From positions 310,001 to 374,000 of the forward strand of contig VDMD01000022.1 of the NCBI GenBank assembly GCA_007026445.1: DNA of 64,000 nucleotides. The letters run 5' to 3'. This DNA comes from Schizophyllum amplum. Its lineage: Eukaryota > Basidiomycota > Agaricomycetes > Agaricales > Schizophyllaceae. The notes beneath the pieces are model-generated. The model was not told where the DNA came from and ran no database searches. It saw only the letters and a list, made by a program, of their open reading frames with translations. Numbering within the stretch: the first letter of the stretch is position 1; the number at the start of each line of letters is the position of its first letter. Shown here in pieces: positions 22,584-34,683 of this stretch. Position numbers and translations under genes: made by a program.

Positions 22584-25500
22584 CTAAGGCTTGGTCTCCG
22601 AGTACGGTGGCAACGGCGGCAACGAGCCCATTGAAGACGACGTCGATAGCGACACCGGCACATGCGGACCCTCCGGTCTTGCCTCGCCCTTTGCGGCATC
22701 CGTGGCGGTGACGAGCGTGGGCTTCTCCGGAAGGTGCGCCGTCGTGGACTTCTCTAGTTGAGTTGTCGCTGGTCGCTCCGGCAGCTGCGCAGGTCCCGCG
22801 GCGGGCAGCGAGCCTCCAGGAGTTGCCGGGAGACTTGTCGCGGGCGTGTTCACCTGCGAACGGTTGTGCATCATGTGCGCGCGGATGAGATGGCCTGCTG
22901 CGAGTGCGCTCATGAGCGAGAGCTCGCCAGCCATGACAGCGGCGGCAATGATGCGCGCGAGGGTCTGTGCATTCTGGCCAGGGTGCGTGGGGTGCGCGCC
23001 CTTGATGCCGAGCATTTCGAGGATGGCTTGCTGTGGTGCGAGCACTGTGCCGCCGCCGACGGTGCCGACCTCGATGGAGGGCATAGTCACGGTGATCAAG
23101 AGGTCCTCGCCGTTGTTCGTACTACAGACATTATCAGAAAGGCACGTTGAGTAAAATATGAGACACTCACGGTTCCATGAGGGTCATGCAGTTCGAGCTC
23201 TCTACGTTCTGCGCGGGGTCCTGGCCGGTTGCAATGAAGATCGCAGTGAGGATATTCGCCGCGTGCGCGTTGAAGCCACCGATGCTGCCCGCCATTGCGC
23301 TGCCAATGAGGTTCTTCTTGACGTTCAAGTTGCACAGCGCGTCCACCGTCGTCTTGAGCACAGACTTCACGACGCGGCCGGGGACGACACACTCCGCGAC
23401 GACGCTCTTCCCGCGACCCTCGATCCAGTTGATCGCAGCCGGCTTCTTGTCCGTGCAGTAGTTCCCGCTCAGCGCGAGCGTGACCATCTCGGGGAACGCC
23501 TGCTGGAGGACCTCGAGCGCCTTCTCCGTGCCCTTAGAGATCATGTTCATGCCCATAGCGTCACCGGTCGACGTCGCGAAGCGTACGAAGAGCGTGCGGC
23601 CTGCGATGGCGGTCTGCAGACTCTTGAGCTTGGCGAAGCGGGAGGTGCTCTCGAAGGCGGTCTTCATCGCGGCGTAGCCGTCGTCGGAGGCGATCCATGC
23701 TTTTGCCTGCGCAGCCTGGACGACGCTGGGGAAATCGATGGCCGGGCCGCGAGTCATGGCGTCCTTGTGCACGACAGTCGTCACGCCGCCACCTGCGTTG
23801 AGCGCCTTCGCACCGCGGGAAGTCGATGCGACAAGAGTGCCTTCAGCGGTAGCCATGGGGATAGGGCACTCAACACCGTCGATTTTCAAAGGGCCAGCGA
23901 TGCCGAGAGGAAGGGGGATGTAGCCGACGACGTTCTCGCACAAGCACCGATGACGCGCGAATAGTCGTAATTGGTCATGGGGATGTCCGAGTACTCGAGC
24001 GTCTTCGTGAGGGAGGCGCGAGCTACAGATTATGTCAGTCTTATTCGGCATGATTGATCGTGCGACGCACAAATGAGAGCCCTCCGGATCCTGACCGCGC
24101 GCTCCAGCTCCTTCTTGCCCTGGCCGAGCGACTTCTCCAATGCATAGGCAGCGATCTTGCCGTTCTTCGCAAGCAGGATGATCTCCTCATCGTTGAGCAG
24201 CTTGAGGCTCTCGCTGAGGGGCCGGGGACCGTTGTTGAAGATCTCGATGCATTCTTCCAAGGGACGGACGTTGGTGTTATCCATGCTCTCTGCCCAACGA
24301 TTAGAACATGCACGAAGCAAGATACGACCAACACACCATCGTCGCTGCTCGAATCCGAGCCTCCCATGGTGATCTGGAGCTTCTTGCGCTCCTGCAGCTT
24401 GCGGTCGACATCATCCAGCGAGAACGTGGGGACAACCGGCAAAGGGGCAGGACGGAAGATCGGCTGAGGCGCGACAGTTACCGCAGGCGTTGCTGTAGCA
24501 GAAATTTGGGCCGTGGCAGGAGCCGAAGCAGCGGTCGTGGGGATCGAAATTGGCGGGGGAGCAGCCTGGCGAGAGATAGCACTGCCAATCTTCAAGGTTT
24601 CCTCCTTCTCCTCAATCCGTGCATCGAAGGAACGCCCGCGCTCGACGCTCTTGAAACGAACGCCTTCACCTATGGGAAAGTCAGCATTTGTAAGTAGACG
24701 CATAGGCAAGAAGTGACGCACTGTTGAACCCGTAATCGCCCTTGCCCAAGCCAGCGGCAATGCCTTTCAGCAGGTATCCGTTAAGCGAGACGCTGATCGC
24801 AAGCAGGATGACAATCCACTTCGAGAGCAGGGGGTCCGCCACCATCCGTGTCCACGACGTCATCAGGTCGCCGATCGAGGACATGAACCTACTCTCGACC
24901 GTAAGCCTCTATCGCGCCCCAACACCTCGACCACAACACACACCTATCAATCCGGTTGAGCGGGAAATCTGTCGGCTGCGGCGTGCGGCGTGGATACAGG
25001 TCGGAGGCCTTGTTGTCTGCATTCCATTGTCAGCCTCTGCGTTACAAGGCCCAGCCGCGCGTTCCAGGCAGCGCCCAAGCTCCGAGAAACGCAGACGCAC
25101 CTGCACTCGGCACCTTGTCACCCGCGATGCTCACGTGCAGCGGCGGGTCAACGCGCACAAGCAGCTCAACATCCCGGTCCCAGCTCTGCTCCGCATCCTC
25201 CTCATGCACTGAGTACACCGGCACCTCCACATGCACCAGCTCGTCGAGCACGGCCTGCATCGCAGGCGTCGTGATGTCGACCTTGCGAGCGCCAACGGGA
25301 CCGCCCGCCTGCGGCGCGCGCTGGGTGCGCGGGCTTGAGGTGAGGGGCGTGATGAGGTTGAGCACGTGCAGCGTAAGGAAGGACGCGATGAGCAGGAGCT
25401 TGAGGCGCGCGACGGGGCTTTCGCGCTCGGGGGTGTGCTCGTCGTAGTCATGGAGGTCGCCCTTGCCAAGCATGGCGCCCTTGACGCCGAGCACGCTTTC

Positions 25501-27347
25501 GACGCGCTTCTGGAGCTGGGAGCCGAGGGAGGGTGATGCAGGTGGTGAGTCGCTCTATATAGAAGGTGAGCTTCCCTTCAGCGCAGCCAGCCTTAGGACA
25601 TACGCTTGCATCAACCTGGTGCTTCAAAGCGCTAGTGCGTGGGCTACCACTCGGGGTGTACGCAGTGATCTTGCCGTTGCCATACAGGCCGCGCATGCTG
25701 GCCATACTCGAAGTCCGCGAGATCGTTGAACGCAGTGTCTTGATGCGGCGGACCTCCACCATGATGGTGAGGATCGCGCTGAACATCGTGCAGAGCAAAA
25801 TACAATCCCATGCGAGAACAATAGCTGCTAGAGCGCAAACCTGGTAACAGATGTTCAGCCATATACTCCGCGTCACCGAAGGAAACTGAACACACCTCCT
25901 TGAGCCCTCCAACGCCACTGCGGGCACCGGCAAAGAGCACGATAATCTCTAGCACGTAGTCACGGAAGATCGGCACGTAGCAGCTCTTTAACGCATCCAG
26001 AATGATGCGAGGGGCATCCGGCGCTGCATGCCTCACGCTCTTCTTCGACTTGCTAGGAGGCGAGCCAGAGTCTGCGCTATCCTGAATCGACTATCAGTAA
26101 GTGTGTCGGTGAGAAGAAATGCGACGTAATACTGACTCCCAGTATCCCAGGGTGCTCGAAGACCGCCCGCGCGAGGCGCATGGGCTTATCAAAGCCGATG
26201 GTACACACGAGGAAGGGCAACGCCTCCGCAAGCGCCACGATATCGATGTGTACACCGAGCCACATCGCCACAGGTATGCTGACAATCAGGGCCAAGACCG
26301 CCGACGAGAGCACCGCAGCCGGTAGCCAGAAAGTGCCTGTGAAAACATCATCAGCTGCTGCTCGCTAACACAAACTTGAACAGCATCCACTCACTCCCGA
26401 GACGGCGGCTTCGCACGAATATCAGCGTGAACGTGAAGTACATCAGCGACTGGAGGCGGTATCAGTATCGGCCTCGTTGCTATTGATTAGCGCACGCACG
26501 TAGCCAGCTAGAACCAGGAGAATGTCTAGCGATGGGGCGTTCTGTAGATATTGCCCAATCAGCCACGCCGCGGAATAACATATTTTCACCAGCCAGGGTC
26601 TCACCTTCGCGAGCTCCCAGAACCGACTACCCACGGCCCACAGCGCGTACGCGAGCCAGGTCGGGCTACGCATGGGATCCTGAGTGCCTGAAACTGTTGG
26701 CGCGGGCAGCAGCTCGACGTTCGCAGGCGCGCCGGCCTCCGCGTCGATCGGGAGGTGGATGTTGTCGATGGAGCGGACGAAGGTCTCGCGCCCGCGGGAG
26801 GACGAGAACGCAAGGGTAATGACCGTGCCGTCCTGATGCGAGAAGCACGTCCCGTTGGTGTGTTCGGCGGTGACGGACGTGGAGGGACGGTGGCATAGGT
26901 CCTGGTATTCCGGGGCGGCGGTCAATGCGTCCATGACAACCTCGACGTATTCGGGGTCCGCGTGGACGTCAATCTGCTGCAGCTCGACCTTGACCACCTC
27001 GGGGGAGTGGGATGGGAGATAGAAGGCGGACTCGCGGATGGGGATCCATTCGGTGGTTGCAGCGGAGGACTCAGTCTTCAACAAGACATGTGCGGGGCGG
27101 AGTGAATATCTGGAAAAAAACCCCGAGGTTAGCAAGATTGAGAACGTGAAGTTGCGCGTACGCACTCGACGCTCCTCGCACTGCCAAACGGCAGGGGCGG
27201 GCTGGGGTACCGCTCGAAGAAGGCGGCGTGCTTAATGGCATTAAGAATGTGGAAGTATGCGAGGGTGCTGAGAATAAAGAAGAAGACGATGGTCTCTATG
27301 GGGGAGTACGCGGCCTGGATGGCCAGCGGCTTCAGTAATGACCGCAT
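22584..27347 (-). CDS. HMG1: HMG-CoA reductase (one-base frame break near the active site)
   Basis: A multi-exon minus-strand gene with full HMGR architecture. The N-terminal membrane domain starts [20 protein letters not shown]; sterol-sensing-like segments include [24 protein letters not shown] and [21 protein letters not shown] linker ([10 protein letters not shown]) leads to the catalytic domain: [78 protein letters not shown], and the late [12 protein letters not shown] with the catalytic histidine region. It makes mevalonate from HMG-CoA at the ER, the controlled step of ergosterol and isoprenoid synthesis. One base is missing near 23940: GCTTGTGCGAG where the conserved ACCENVVG needs GCTTGTTGCGAG, next to the catalytic glutamate. 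In an essential gene this is more likely a consensus error than a true pseudogene. Confidence 0.92.
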
Positions 27348-29107
27348 CTGCAGAGGGAGAGGTGTCAGTAGTGATCCGTACCACGAAAAGCGGTTCTGCT
27401 GCGCACCTTTGCGTGCCGTGTCCGGGGAAAGCAGGCGCCGAGTGTGGAGTGCGTCCCCTCTGCAACGGAGCGGCTCTAGATGCGCCTGGGAGCGGTTGTA
27501 CTCGCACGAGCTGGTCGCGCGACGCGACGTGCAGGCGCGCTCGTGTGCTCTGTTCGCTGTGCGGCGCAGTCAATAAGCGCACTATCTCGCGCCCGTCGTT
27601 GTCTGGAACGACGCGGAGACCGTGAAGCGCGACGAGGAGGCGGTCAAGGGGGGTGAGGGATAAACAGACGGCGACTAACTCCAACCGATTTATTATATGG
27701 TACGACTGCCGCCCGAAATAACCTCATCAACCGCCGGCATAAATAGGGGCGATCTAGACTTTTGGGGATCCGATGCCTGTCCGGAATCCGCGCCGGCTCC
27801 TCCGCGGCCTCCATCTTGCTTTCTCCTGCGAATCACTCAGCACAAGGGCGGGGACAACCAGCCCTGAACCAGCCACCGCCTTGCGTGACTTTGACGCGCT
27901 CCCGTAACTCTGAGCTTGGTATGTCTCGCCTACAGTGGCTGTTTCCACGGGCTGCCTCTTTCCGAAGTGCGCATCTGTGACAAGTGTCTCGTCCGTGGCC
28001 GGGTCGCTTGTATCAGCCTCAGCCTCAGCCTCAAGGCGACAGGATCTTGCTATTGTTCTTGAAACTAACTGCTCTAGTTGCTCTGCGCCATTCACTCACA
28101 AGACTCGGAGGACGAAAGCTACTGCCGCCGGCCGCTGAGTCACCGGACAATATTCCCTGCCCCGTGCATACTCAGTGGATCCCTCACTACTGCTTCACAG
28201 GCTACCTATCATGCCCGGTGCTTAGGTCCTGCTTCCACCCCGCCGACCCGCGACGCCGACTCTCACTGTCAGGACTCCGCCGACTATTCGCAGCCATCCG
28301 TTTTCTCACGACTTTCAACCGTCACTTGTCACGTCGAAATGCGCGAGACATGGCCTCACTCTAGCTCTTGCCGATCTTCCTTCTGCCCACCAGGTAGGCA
28401 TCCGACGTCTAGTTATCGCGCCACAACGCCCGTACCGGCCGGAGGGTGCGGACGTGAGGAGGGCGCGGGCCTGAGGAGTACGAGGCGGTACCACTCCGCG
28501 CAGAACGGGTTACAGTGACTCTTTGAGATAATGACTGAACAGTCAGGTCCTATCGGTGTCAATGCAGAACTTCAGTGCATTGTCTTATTGTGCGAGGACG
28601 TCTCGACGTGCGGGGACGACTCGACGGATGGCGATGAATCGGACTTGTCCCTGTTATGATGGGAAACTTGATTTTCCCATACTCTTCGTGCGCTACCGCC
28701 TGTAATGGAGGGCTTTCATCGCAAAATGAGCGCTTCACCGAAAAAGTATTTTGCCCCATTCCTATGCCGATGGACGCGCCAATACATCATCAGGCCGCCC
28801 GAGAGAATCGTTAGCGGTGCCTTCAAGTGTATTATCGCGGCCGACTCAGAACACCAGCACTTTGGGCGCCCATCCGACCGGCCAGGAAAGCACAAATTGC
28901 CCGTCAACTTCGTCGAGCTTCCAATTACGGTCATCGCATGAGTCCTCCCACTGCTATCGCCTGAATCCCCGTCAGTTCTCGCTGACATCGTCTGACCCCT
29001 CCCGCTGCCATCGTACGAGTCTTCACCTGCTGCCGTCGTTCGTCCGACGTGACCTGCGGAAACGTTGCGGCGCACTCGACACGCCGATGAGTTTTTCCTC
29101 AGCGATG
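27348..29107. other. HMGR upstream region, gene-poor
   Basis: About 1.8 kb upstream of HMGR. It holds a short CAGCCT repeat near 28012-28031 and pyrimidine-rich stretches, but no gene that can be supported. A 113-codon minus-strand frame at 27754-28095 has no family resemblance. Confidence 0.45.
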
Positions 29108-29370
29108 ACACTCATCCACGGCCATTTCGATAGTTATCCTCGACAGCGATACCCATCCTCAGCGACGATAGTTATCCTCGACAGCGATACCCGTCCTCGA
29201 CAGCGATAGCCGTCCACGGCCATATCGATAGTCATCCCAGACCACGATAGACATCCCAGGCAACGATAGCCATCCCAGACCGCGATAGCCATCCAAGCCC
29301 ACGATAGCCATCCACCCCTCACATCGATACTCACCTCCGGCGCATAACGATACTCACCTCCGGTGTGGGC
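29108..29370 (+). repeat. Degenerate minisatellite, ~19-bp unit with CGATAGCCATCC core
   Basis: About a dozen imperfect units, clearest from 29225 to 29320 where CGATAG(C/A)CATCCCAGACC-type units follow head to tail with a 19-bp period. Flanking units have drifted (CGATACCCATCC, CGATACTCACCTCCGG). The core returns in reverse orientation at about 29960-30075. Confidence 0.75.
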
Positions 29371-29397
29371 TAATCGACGGCGGGGATGGAACTCCGG

Positions 29398-29477
29398 TAT
29401 GTCGAAGGATGGGCACTCCCGGGTCGAAGGATGGGCACTCCTGGCTCGAAGGATGGGCACTCCTGGCTCGAAGGATG
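29398..29477 (+). repeat. Tandem repeat, 22-bp unit
   Basis: Three nearly identical copies of TCGAAGGATGGGCACTCC plus TGGC or CGGG, with a partial copy at each end. The low divergence suggests recent slippage expansion. Confidence 0.8.
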
Positions 29478-29726
29478 CATTCGCGGCGCGAAGGGCCGTC
29501 ACTAAAGTGTTGGCGGTGGCGCGAAAGCATCAAGGCGGCGGCGCGCTCATTTCGTCGAGGATGGCCGCTAATGTGATCCAACCAAAAAGGGGTCGGCTAA
29601 CTGAACATGAACACCGTCTTCTCTGCCTCTCCATCGCGCGCGCCTCCCATGTATGGAGGTGCGCGCGGTTTTTAATCCTTGCTCTGCAGAGCATACATTT
29701 TGTACCATCATAAATTCCGGAGGACC

Positions 29727-29785
29727 ATTCTCCGACTTGCTGGAGGGGGCCGTAATCCGACTTGCTGAAGAGGGCCGTAATCCGA
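29727..29785 (+). repeat. Short tandem repeat, ~25-bp unit
   Basis: CCGACTTGCTGGAGGGGGCCGTAAT-type unit (differences only at the G/A positions) repeated twice, with a third start (CCGATT). Confidence 0.65.
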
Positions 29786-29959
29786 TTCCACTTACCGGAT
29801 CTTAGAATTGTGTGTGAAGGTGTGCGACGGTTGCGACAAACGGGGCAGGTGGCGGCGCTCCGGACAATTCTATGCAGTGGCGCACGACAGACGAAAGTAT
29901 GCGGCACGCTTCCACGAGACTGGCTCTCCCTGGACGAGATTGTCTCCCCACTAGAGGCT

Positions 29960-30075
29960 CGTGTAGCTATTGTCAAGCGGATGGTTATCTTCAAGCGGGT
30001 GGCTACCGTGAAGCGGATGGCTGTCGTCGACGTGCGGATGGCTGTCGACGGGCAGATGGCTATCGACGTTCGAGG
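29960..30075 (-). repeat. Minisatellite with GGATGGCTATCG core, inverted relative to 29.1 kb array
   Basis: Six or so ~18-bp units such as AAGCGGATGGTTATCTTC, AAGCGGGTGGCTACCGTG and GCAGATGGCTATCGACG. GGATGGCTATCG is the reverse complement of CGATAGCCATCC, the core of the array at 29108-29370. Confidence 0.65.
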
Positions 30076-31598
30076 GATTCTGAGCCGCATCCCAGCTTTG
30101 GGGGCGGCGGCGGCGCAGCATTCTCTGATGCAAACTGTGAGTCACACGTATGCCCGCGGTGCCTTCCTGAGGTGTGCGCTCTGACCAGAACTCGCAGCGG
30201 CTGAAGATGGTTGACGAATTGACTGCGCGATGCCAGCAAAGCGATGTTGACAGCCATTGATGCATTCACCCTTCTTATGCGTTCAGTACGATATTGGCGT
30301 CCTGTGCGCCAAGCAGGGCCGCTACTTACGGTCATTTAGTCCCATGGCAGGCGCTCGGTGGCCCCATCGCTCTGTAGCAACGGAATGTCAGGTGGTGCAT
30401 ACGCAGTCTCTGGCTTATAAGGTACATCTATCTGGTGGTACTCCGAGTACATCCCATGTAGATCTCGTCCTATCTGCGTGCTTCCAAGACGGTGTAAGCT
30501 GTCTCGCAGTGGACTCTCGTGGTTGTCTTGCAAAAAAGTCCTGATGGCCACCAGGTGCTGTCCGTCTCTGCCTTCCTCCTAATATTTTCATGTCGATTAT
30601 TTGCTCAGAGACAACTCTTCATCGACTTGCGGGGTACCCTGGGCTACTTCAACATCAAGTTGTGGGTCCATCCCTTTTGGCACGTGACAGCCGTGAAGAA
30701 GCTCCACGCGCACGGCCATTGCCGGGGGGCCACGAGGCTTCGTGACGACGCCCTCGAGCAGCCTCGAGCGTGTCCCAACGCCAACTTGACGCAAACGGCC
30801 GCTTTCACTATCTGTCGTCTTGGCCGACAGCCCGACTATTGCTGTATTTTCCGAATCTAAAGCTCGAACAAGGGTGCTTGGCTCGCTCGGTAGAATGTCT
30901 GGCGAGTTCTGGCGCCAGCGGTTGAGCGCACAGTCAGTTGATGTTCTCATCCACGCACGTCGGTGTACATGGGAGTCTGGGCCCGGAGGTCAAACGAGGT
31001 CTCTACCAGCTACCTATCCGTAGGTGCAGCGCGCCTGGCTTATTCACCAAACAAGCCCTCCAACAGTTTGACGTTGCCGAATCGTCTACTCAAGTTTAGC
31101 CAAACTCTGGCCAAACTTCCACCGCCAGGTATGCCAGGAGATCTGCGCTCCTAGCCTGCAACCTCCGGTCTTCGGTCAATTCGACGCTCAGAACTGCCGT
31201 TCATGCAGCTCGAAGCTTTGTCGAAGATCCTCCGCCCGGGCTACACATCACATGAGCACGGCGCCTCGTATGCCTCCCCGCACCCGCCCAAGTCACTTGT
31301 ATGTCGCAGGAGGTGCGGGCGTTGCGGAACATCTCTCGGACACCTGCAATGGGCAGTCTGTTGTCATCCGTTCATGGAGCGCAGCGCGTGCCGCGTGCGC
31401 ACAGACGGCATTGATTGACCTGTTGTATCGCGACTGATGTGGCTTCACGGCGTCTGGTGAGGCTTTGCTCCTGGCGTACTTATCAAGGAGGGTCGCGCGA
31501 CCCTACAAGGCATCGCACTCTCCCTCCTTCTTAGTCTCTTCGTGTCTGTAACTCCTCTTTCGTTTCCTTTCCCCTTCGTTCCGTGCAAGTTCATAAGC
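30076..31598. other. Gene-poor region up to GH71 pseudogene
   Basis: About 1.5 kb without a supportable gene. A CACGTG box lies near 30680 and a 16-bp palindrome at 31489-31504. Frames up to 117 codons lack family resemblance. Confidence 0.45.
31489..31504. repeat. Perfect 16-bp palindrome upstream of GH71 pseudogene
   Basis: AGGGTCGCGCGACCCT is its own reverse complement. It lies about 95 bp before the pseudogene ATG, next to TATCAAGG, which looks like a mutated TATA box. Confidence 0.6.
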
Positions 31599-32236
31599 AT
31601 GGCCTTGTCTCTCGCTTACCTGCTCGGCATGCTGCCGCTCATCACACGCTCCGTCTCGGCGCAGACGGTTGTTGCCCATTTCATGGTACTATCCCGCCAT
31701 ATCCAGGTAGCGCAACGTCGCTGATGAAACCCCATTGTGCAGGCGCAAGAATCGTATTCCTACGCACAGGAGGACTGGGCCAAGGACATCTCCTCGGCGC
31801 AGTCTATCGGCATTGATGGATTCGGTACGCCCGCTGGTCATTGTATGTTTCCGGGGATATCTCTGACCACGCGGCCTTTCAGTTCTGAAAGTGGCCCTCA
31901 GCGACTACGAGGTACACCGCAGCGTCGACGCCTACGCCGCTGCGGAGGCCGCCGGCTTCAAGCTCATGTACTCGTTCGACTTCGCCGGCGGCTCGTGGTC
32001 GCAGGACGAGGTCGTATCGCTCATCTCGGCGCACGCAGACTCGGACGCGTCGATGAAGTGGCAGGAAAAGATCCTCGTGTCCACATACAGCGGCGAGAAC
32101 AATGGAAACGACTTCTTCGCCGGTGTCAAAGACACGTTGCCTGGGCAAGGCATTGAGATCACCTAGGCGCCTGCAGGCGGCCGACATGATGTCGACCTTT
32201 AGCAGCGATTGACAGATTCGTGAACTGGTGGTCGAG
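31599..32236 (+). pseudogene. Truncated GH71 alpha-1,3-glucanase remnant
   Basis: Three exons (31599-31685, 31743-31824, 31883-32166) match the first three exons of the GH71 gene at 6.2 kb with the same splice positions. They keep a signal peptide (SLAYLLGMLPLITRSVSA), TVVAHFM, SYAQEDWAKDISSAQSIGID and KLMYSFDFAGGSWSQDE. Translation stops at TAG (32164-32166) exactly where the intact gene has the W of SWAPAF. Beyond it only fragments of the homologous region remain (MMSTFSS, NWWS) with bases lost between, and the other four exons are missing. About 150 codons are left, without the active-site region. It cannot be an active glucanase; a short secreted product is possible but unlikely. Confidence 0.85.
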
Positions 32237-33453
32237 GTGAGTGGTTTAGTAGCAAGACGGGTCTGCGGAGGACTTCCGATGCCAGAGGGCCCCGAGTGGT
32301 ACCGCACTGCCGTGGGCGTCAGCTTGTCGTCGACGACAAATACTGCATCAGCCGTAGGCTGTGCAATCTGATTCATCTCAGCGCTTTTGTCTGAGCTAAG
32401 CGGCCATCGATGCGGAGCCTCCGATGTTACCGCTTGGGCAGTGGCGATGGGTCTTCGAGGGAGGTAGTCGGTGGGCCCGTATTTTGTACGTTGCAGAGAA
32501 AACCCTCAGAGGTACTACCCTCAGTCTATTGAGAGCATAATAGGCGCCGAGTATGAATGACTGGATGTTGTGTTTCTAGGTGTGGGCATTCATGGCGGCG
32601 ATGTAGTACTCCGTCGACCTTCGACTCAGTGATATTTTTCTGACTTGCTGCGTGATTTATCAGGTGCGTTATGCTCATTCCATTTCTTGAAAGCTGTAGC
32701 TGCAGACTGCTGTTCCATCCTCAATGATAATATAATTGTGCCCGATGGTGGATATAGTAGAACTTTCTCGCACATGACTTTCACGTGATGGGTATTGGAT
32801 TCGTTCCGACACTGCTTTGACTTGACAGTCATCCTACGCAGTTCCCGGTCCCACAACTGCTCCATCTCGGGGAGCCTTCGCGCGGGTTCCAGCCATGACC
32901 TGGCGGGGTGGAAAGAAAGGCTAACGAAGGACAGCGAAAGTTGCCAAACTAATTTGAACAGTGGGGGCGATCGCTGCTGACCGCTGGATTTCAGTGTCCA
33001 GCCCAGGTCCAGACGGCGAGTTTGCCGTGTCCAGCTATCCTCAAGACCTGCATCTTGCAGGTAGGTAGGCACATTGCCAAGACTTTTGACATACTCTCTA
33101 TGCCGCATTACCGTCAGCCTGACGGTAAACGGGAGGCTTCGTCATCTTCGTCGCCTTTCATTGACCCGTTTGCCCCTGGCTGCGTGGCACAGCTGGGCAC
33201 TGCTTTGCTGATCTTACCGATGTCCTTTATCGTGGCAGAGCTAATTGGCGGAAACACGGAAGTACTCAATGTAGCACAAAGACTTGGAACGACCTGCATC
33301 CGGAACTCCGGTCATGTCAGGCCGCCAGATCGCAGCAGCTCTATCACATATAAGGGTGTGCAGGTACCGAAGACCTCATTCGCATCTCAATCTTCTTCTT
33401 CTTCTCCCGTGTCTCGCCTTTCCAACCCCCTTCAATAGACACCCGACGCCAAT
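32237..33453. other. Intergenic, GH71 pseudogene to RTA1-like gene
   Basis: About 1.2 kb. A TATAAG element near 33348 probably serves the RTA1-like gene. A 160-codon minus-strand frame (32626-33108) has no recognisable domain and crosses low-complexity DNA. Confidence 0.45.
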
Positions 33454-34683
33454 ATGTCTGCCGAGGAGCTGAACATCACACTGTCCGACTTGACGCCAGA
33501 GCAGATCGACGAGCTCTCGTCCTATGGCTACGTCCCTACCGGGTGGATATGCATCTTGTTCCTTGTGTTATTCGGCATCACCACGGGCAAGTCCTCCCCT
33601 GATTGAAGCCCGTTGCCACATACTGATCGAGACGCAGCGGCTCACACAGTGCAGGCGGTCGTATGGCGCACCTGGTGGATCTTCCCGACTGCGTTTCTCT
33701 GTGGTGCGCTGGAGTGTCTTGGATGGGCAGGGCGTTTCTGGAGTAACCGCAACATCCTGGCCGACGACCCGTATATGATTCAGTGCGTAGGTCTTCAGCG
33801 CCATTCGTGCACTGCTTGCTGATACCTCTGATCCAGAATCGTCACGACCATCATAGCTCCTACGCCATTGCTTGCGGCAAACTTCATCATAATGGGTCGT
33901 CTTGTTCGCCGCCTTGGTGAATCATATAGTCGTCTCGGCCCGCGGTTGTGTGAGTGGCTTCCTAATAGTAAGTATGCTTGAATGAGTACTGACCTTCCTG
34001 CAGACACAATTGTTTTCTGTTCCTGTGTACGTCTCTTGATCTCTTCGCCGCTATTCAAACGCCTGACCTCGATGTACAGGATGTCATCTCGCTTGTTGTT
34101 CAGGGTGCCGGAGGCGGTATTGCTGCATCTGCGGATGACCACGATGGCGCTGAAATGGTTTGTCCCATCACGTACTTCTTACCACAATGCCTCATACATT
34201 CGACAGGGTGGCCGCATCATGCTCGGTGGTATCGCCTTCCAGCTCGCAGTCATCGTCCTCTTCACGCTGTTCGCCCTCGAATTCTTCTGGCGTTACTTCC
34301 ATGACCGCCCTCACCCCAAGAAGGCCGCCGCGAGCTCTTCGTCGACTCTCACCCCGCAACGCGGCACGCTCACTATGCATCTGAAGCTCATAATCGTCTG
34401 CCTCGGCGTCTCGACGGTACTGCTTTGCATCCGCGCTGTCTACCGTACGATCGAGCTTGCAGACGGCTGGAACGGAGAGATCATCACCACTGAATTGTGG
34501 TTCAGTGAGTGGCTTCTTACTCGTTCATAATCGCGTATATCTAACGTGTGATCAGATGTCTTCGATGCGGCTATGATCGTTGTGGCGATGTACATCGTCA
34601 ATGCCCTGCATCCGGGGTGGCTGCTCCGCGACCCTCCGGCACCCGACCCCGCAAAGCCCTACGAGTACAGCGCTGTCGCTTAG
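33454..34683 (+). CDS. RTA1-like seven-helix membrane protein
   Basis: Seven exons (33454-33586, 33638-33782, 33837-33949, 34004-34026, 34080-34157, 34207-34504, 34556-34683) join to 305 residues. RTA1-family hallmarks are WWIFPTAFLCGALECLGWAG, IVTTIIAPTPLLAANFIIMG, DVISLVVQGAGGG, GGRIMLGGIAFQLAVI, FFWRYFHDRP and RAVYRTIELADGWNG. By family knowledge these 7-TM proteins (Rta1, Rsb1) export or translocate lipids such as long-chain bases, or confer resistance to 7-aminocholesterol; the substrate here is unknown. Intron 1 (33587-33637) starts with GCAAGT, a GC-AG intron, and a 23-nt exon 4 is used. Expected site: plasma membrane. Confidence 0.9.

Noticed and set aside
23945..24026. Intron as the explanation for the HMGR frame change
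   Set aside because: Conserved residues continue on both sides up to the missing base, leaving no room for an intron.
27754..28095. 113-codon minus-strand frame upstream of HMGR
   Set aside because: It is low-complexity (Ala/Glu/Ser repeats from a CAGCCT tract) with no homologue I recognise and no splice link to HMGR.
32626..33108. 160-codon minus-strand frame
   Set aside because: No domain, no promoter element and atypical composition; probably chance.
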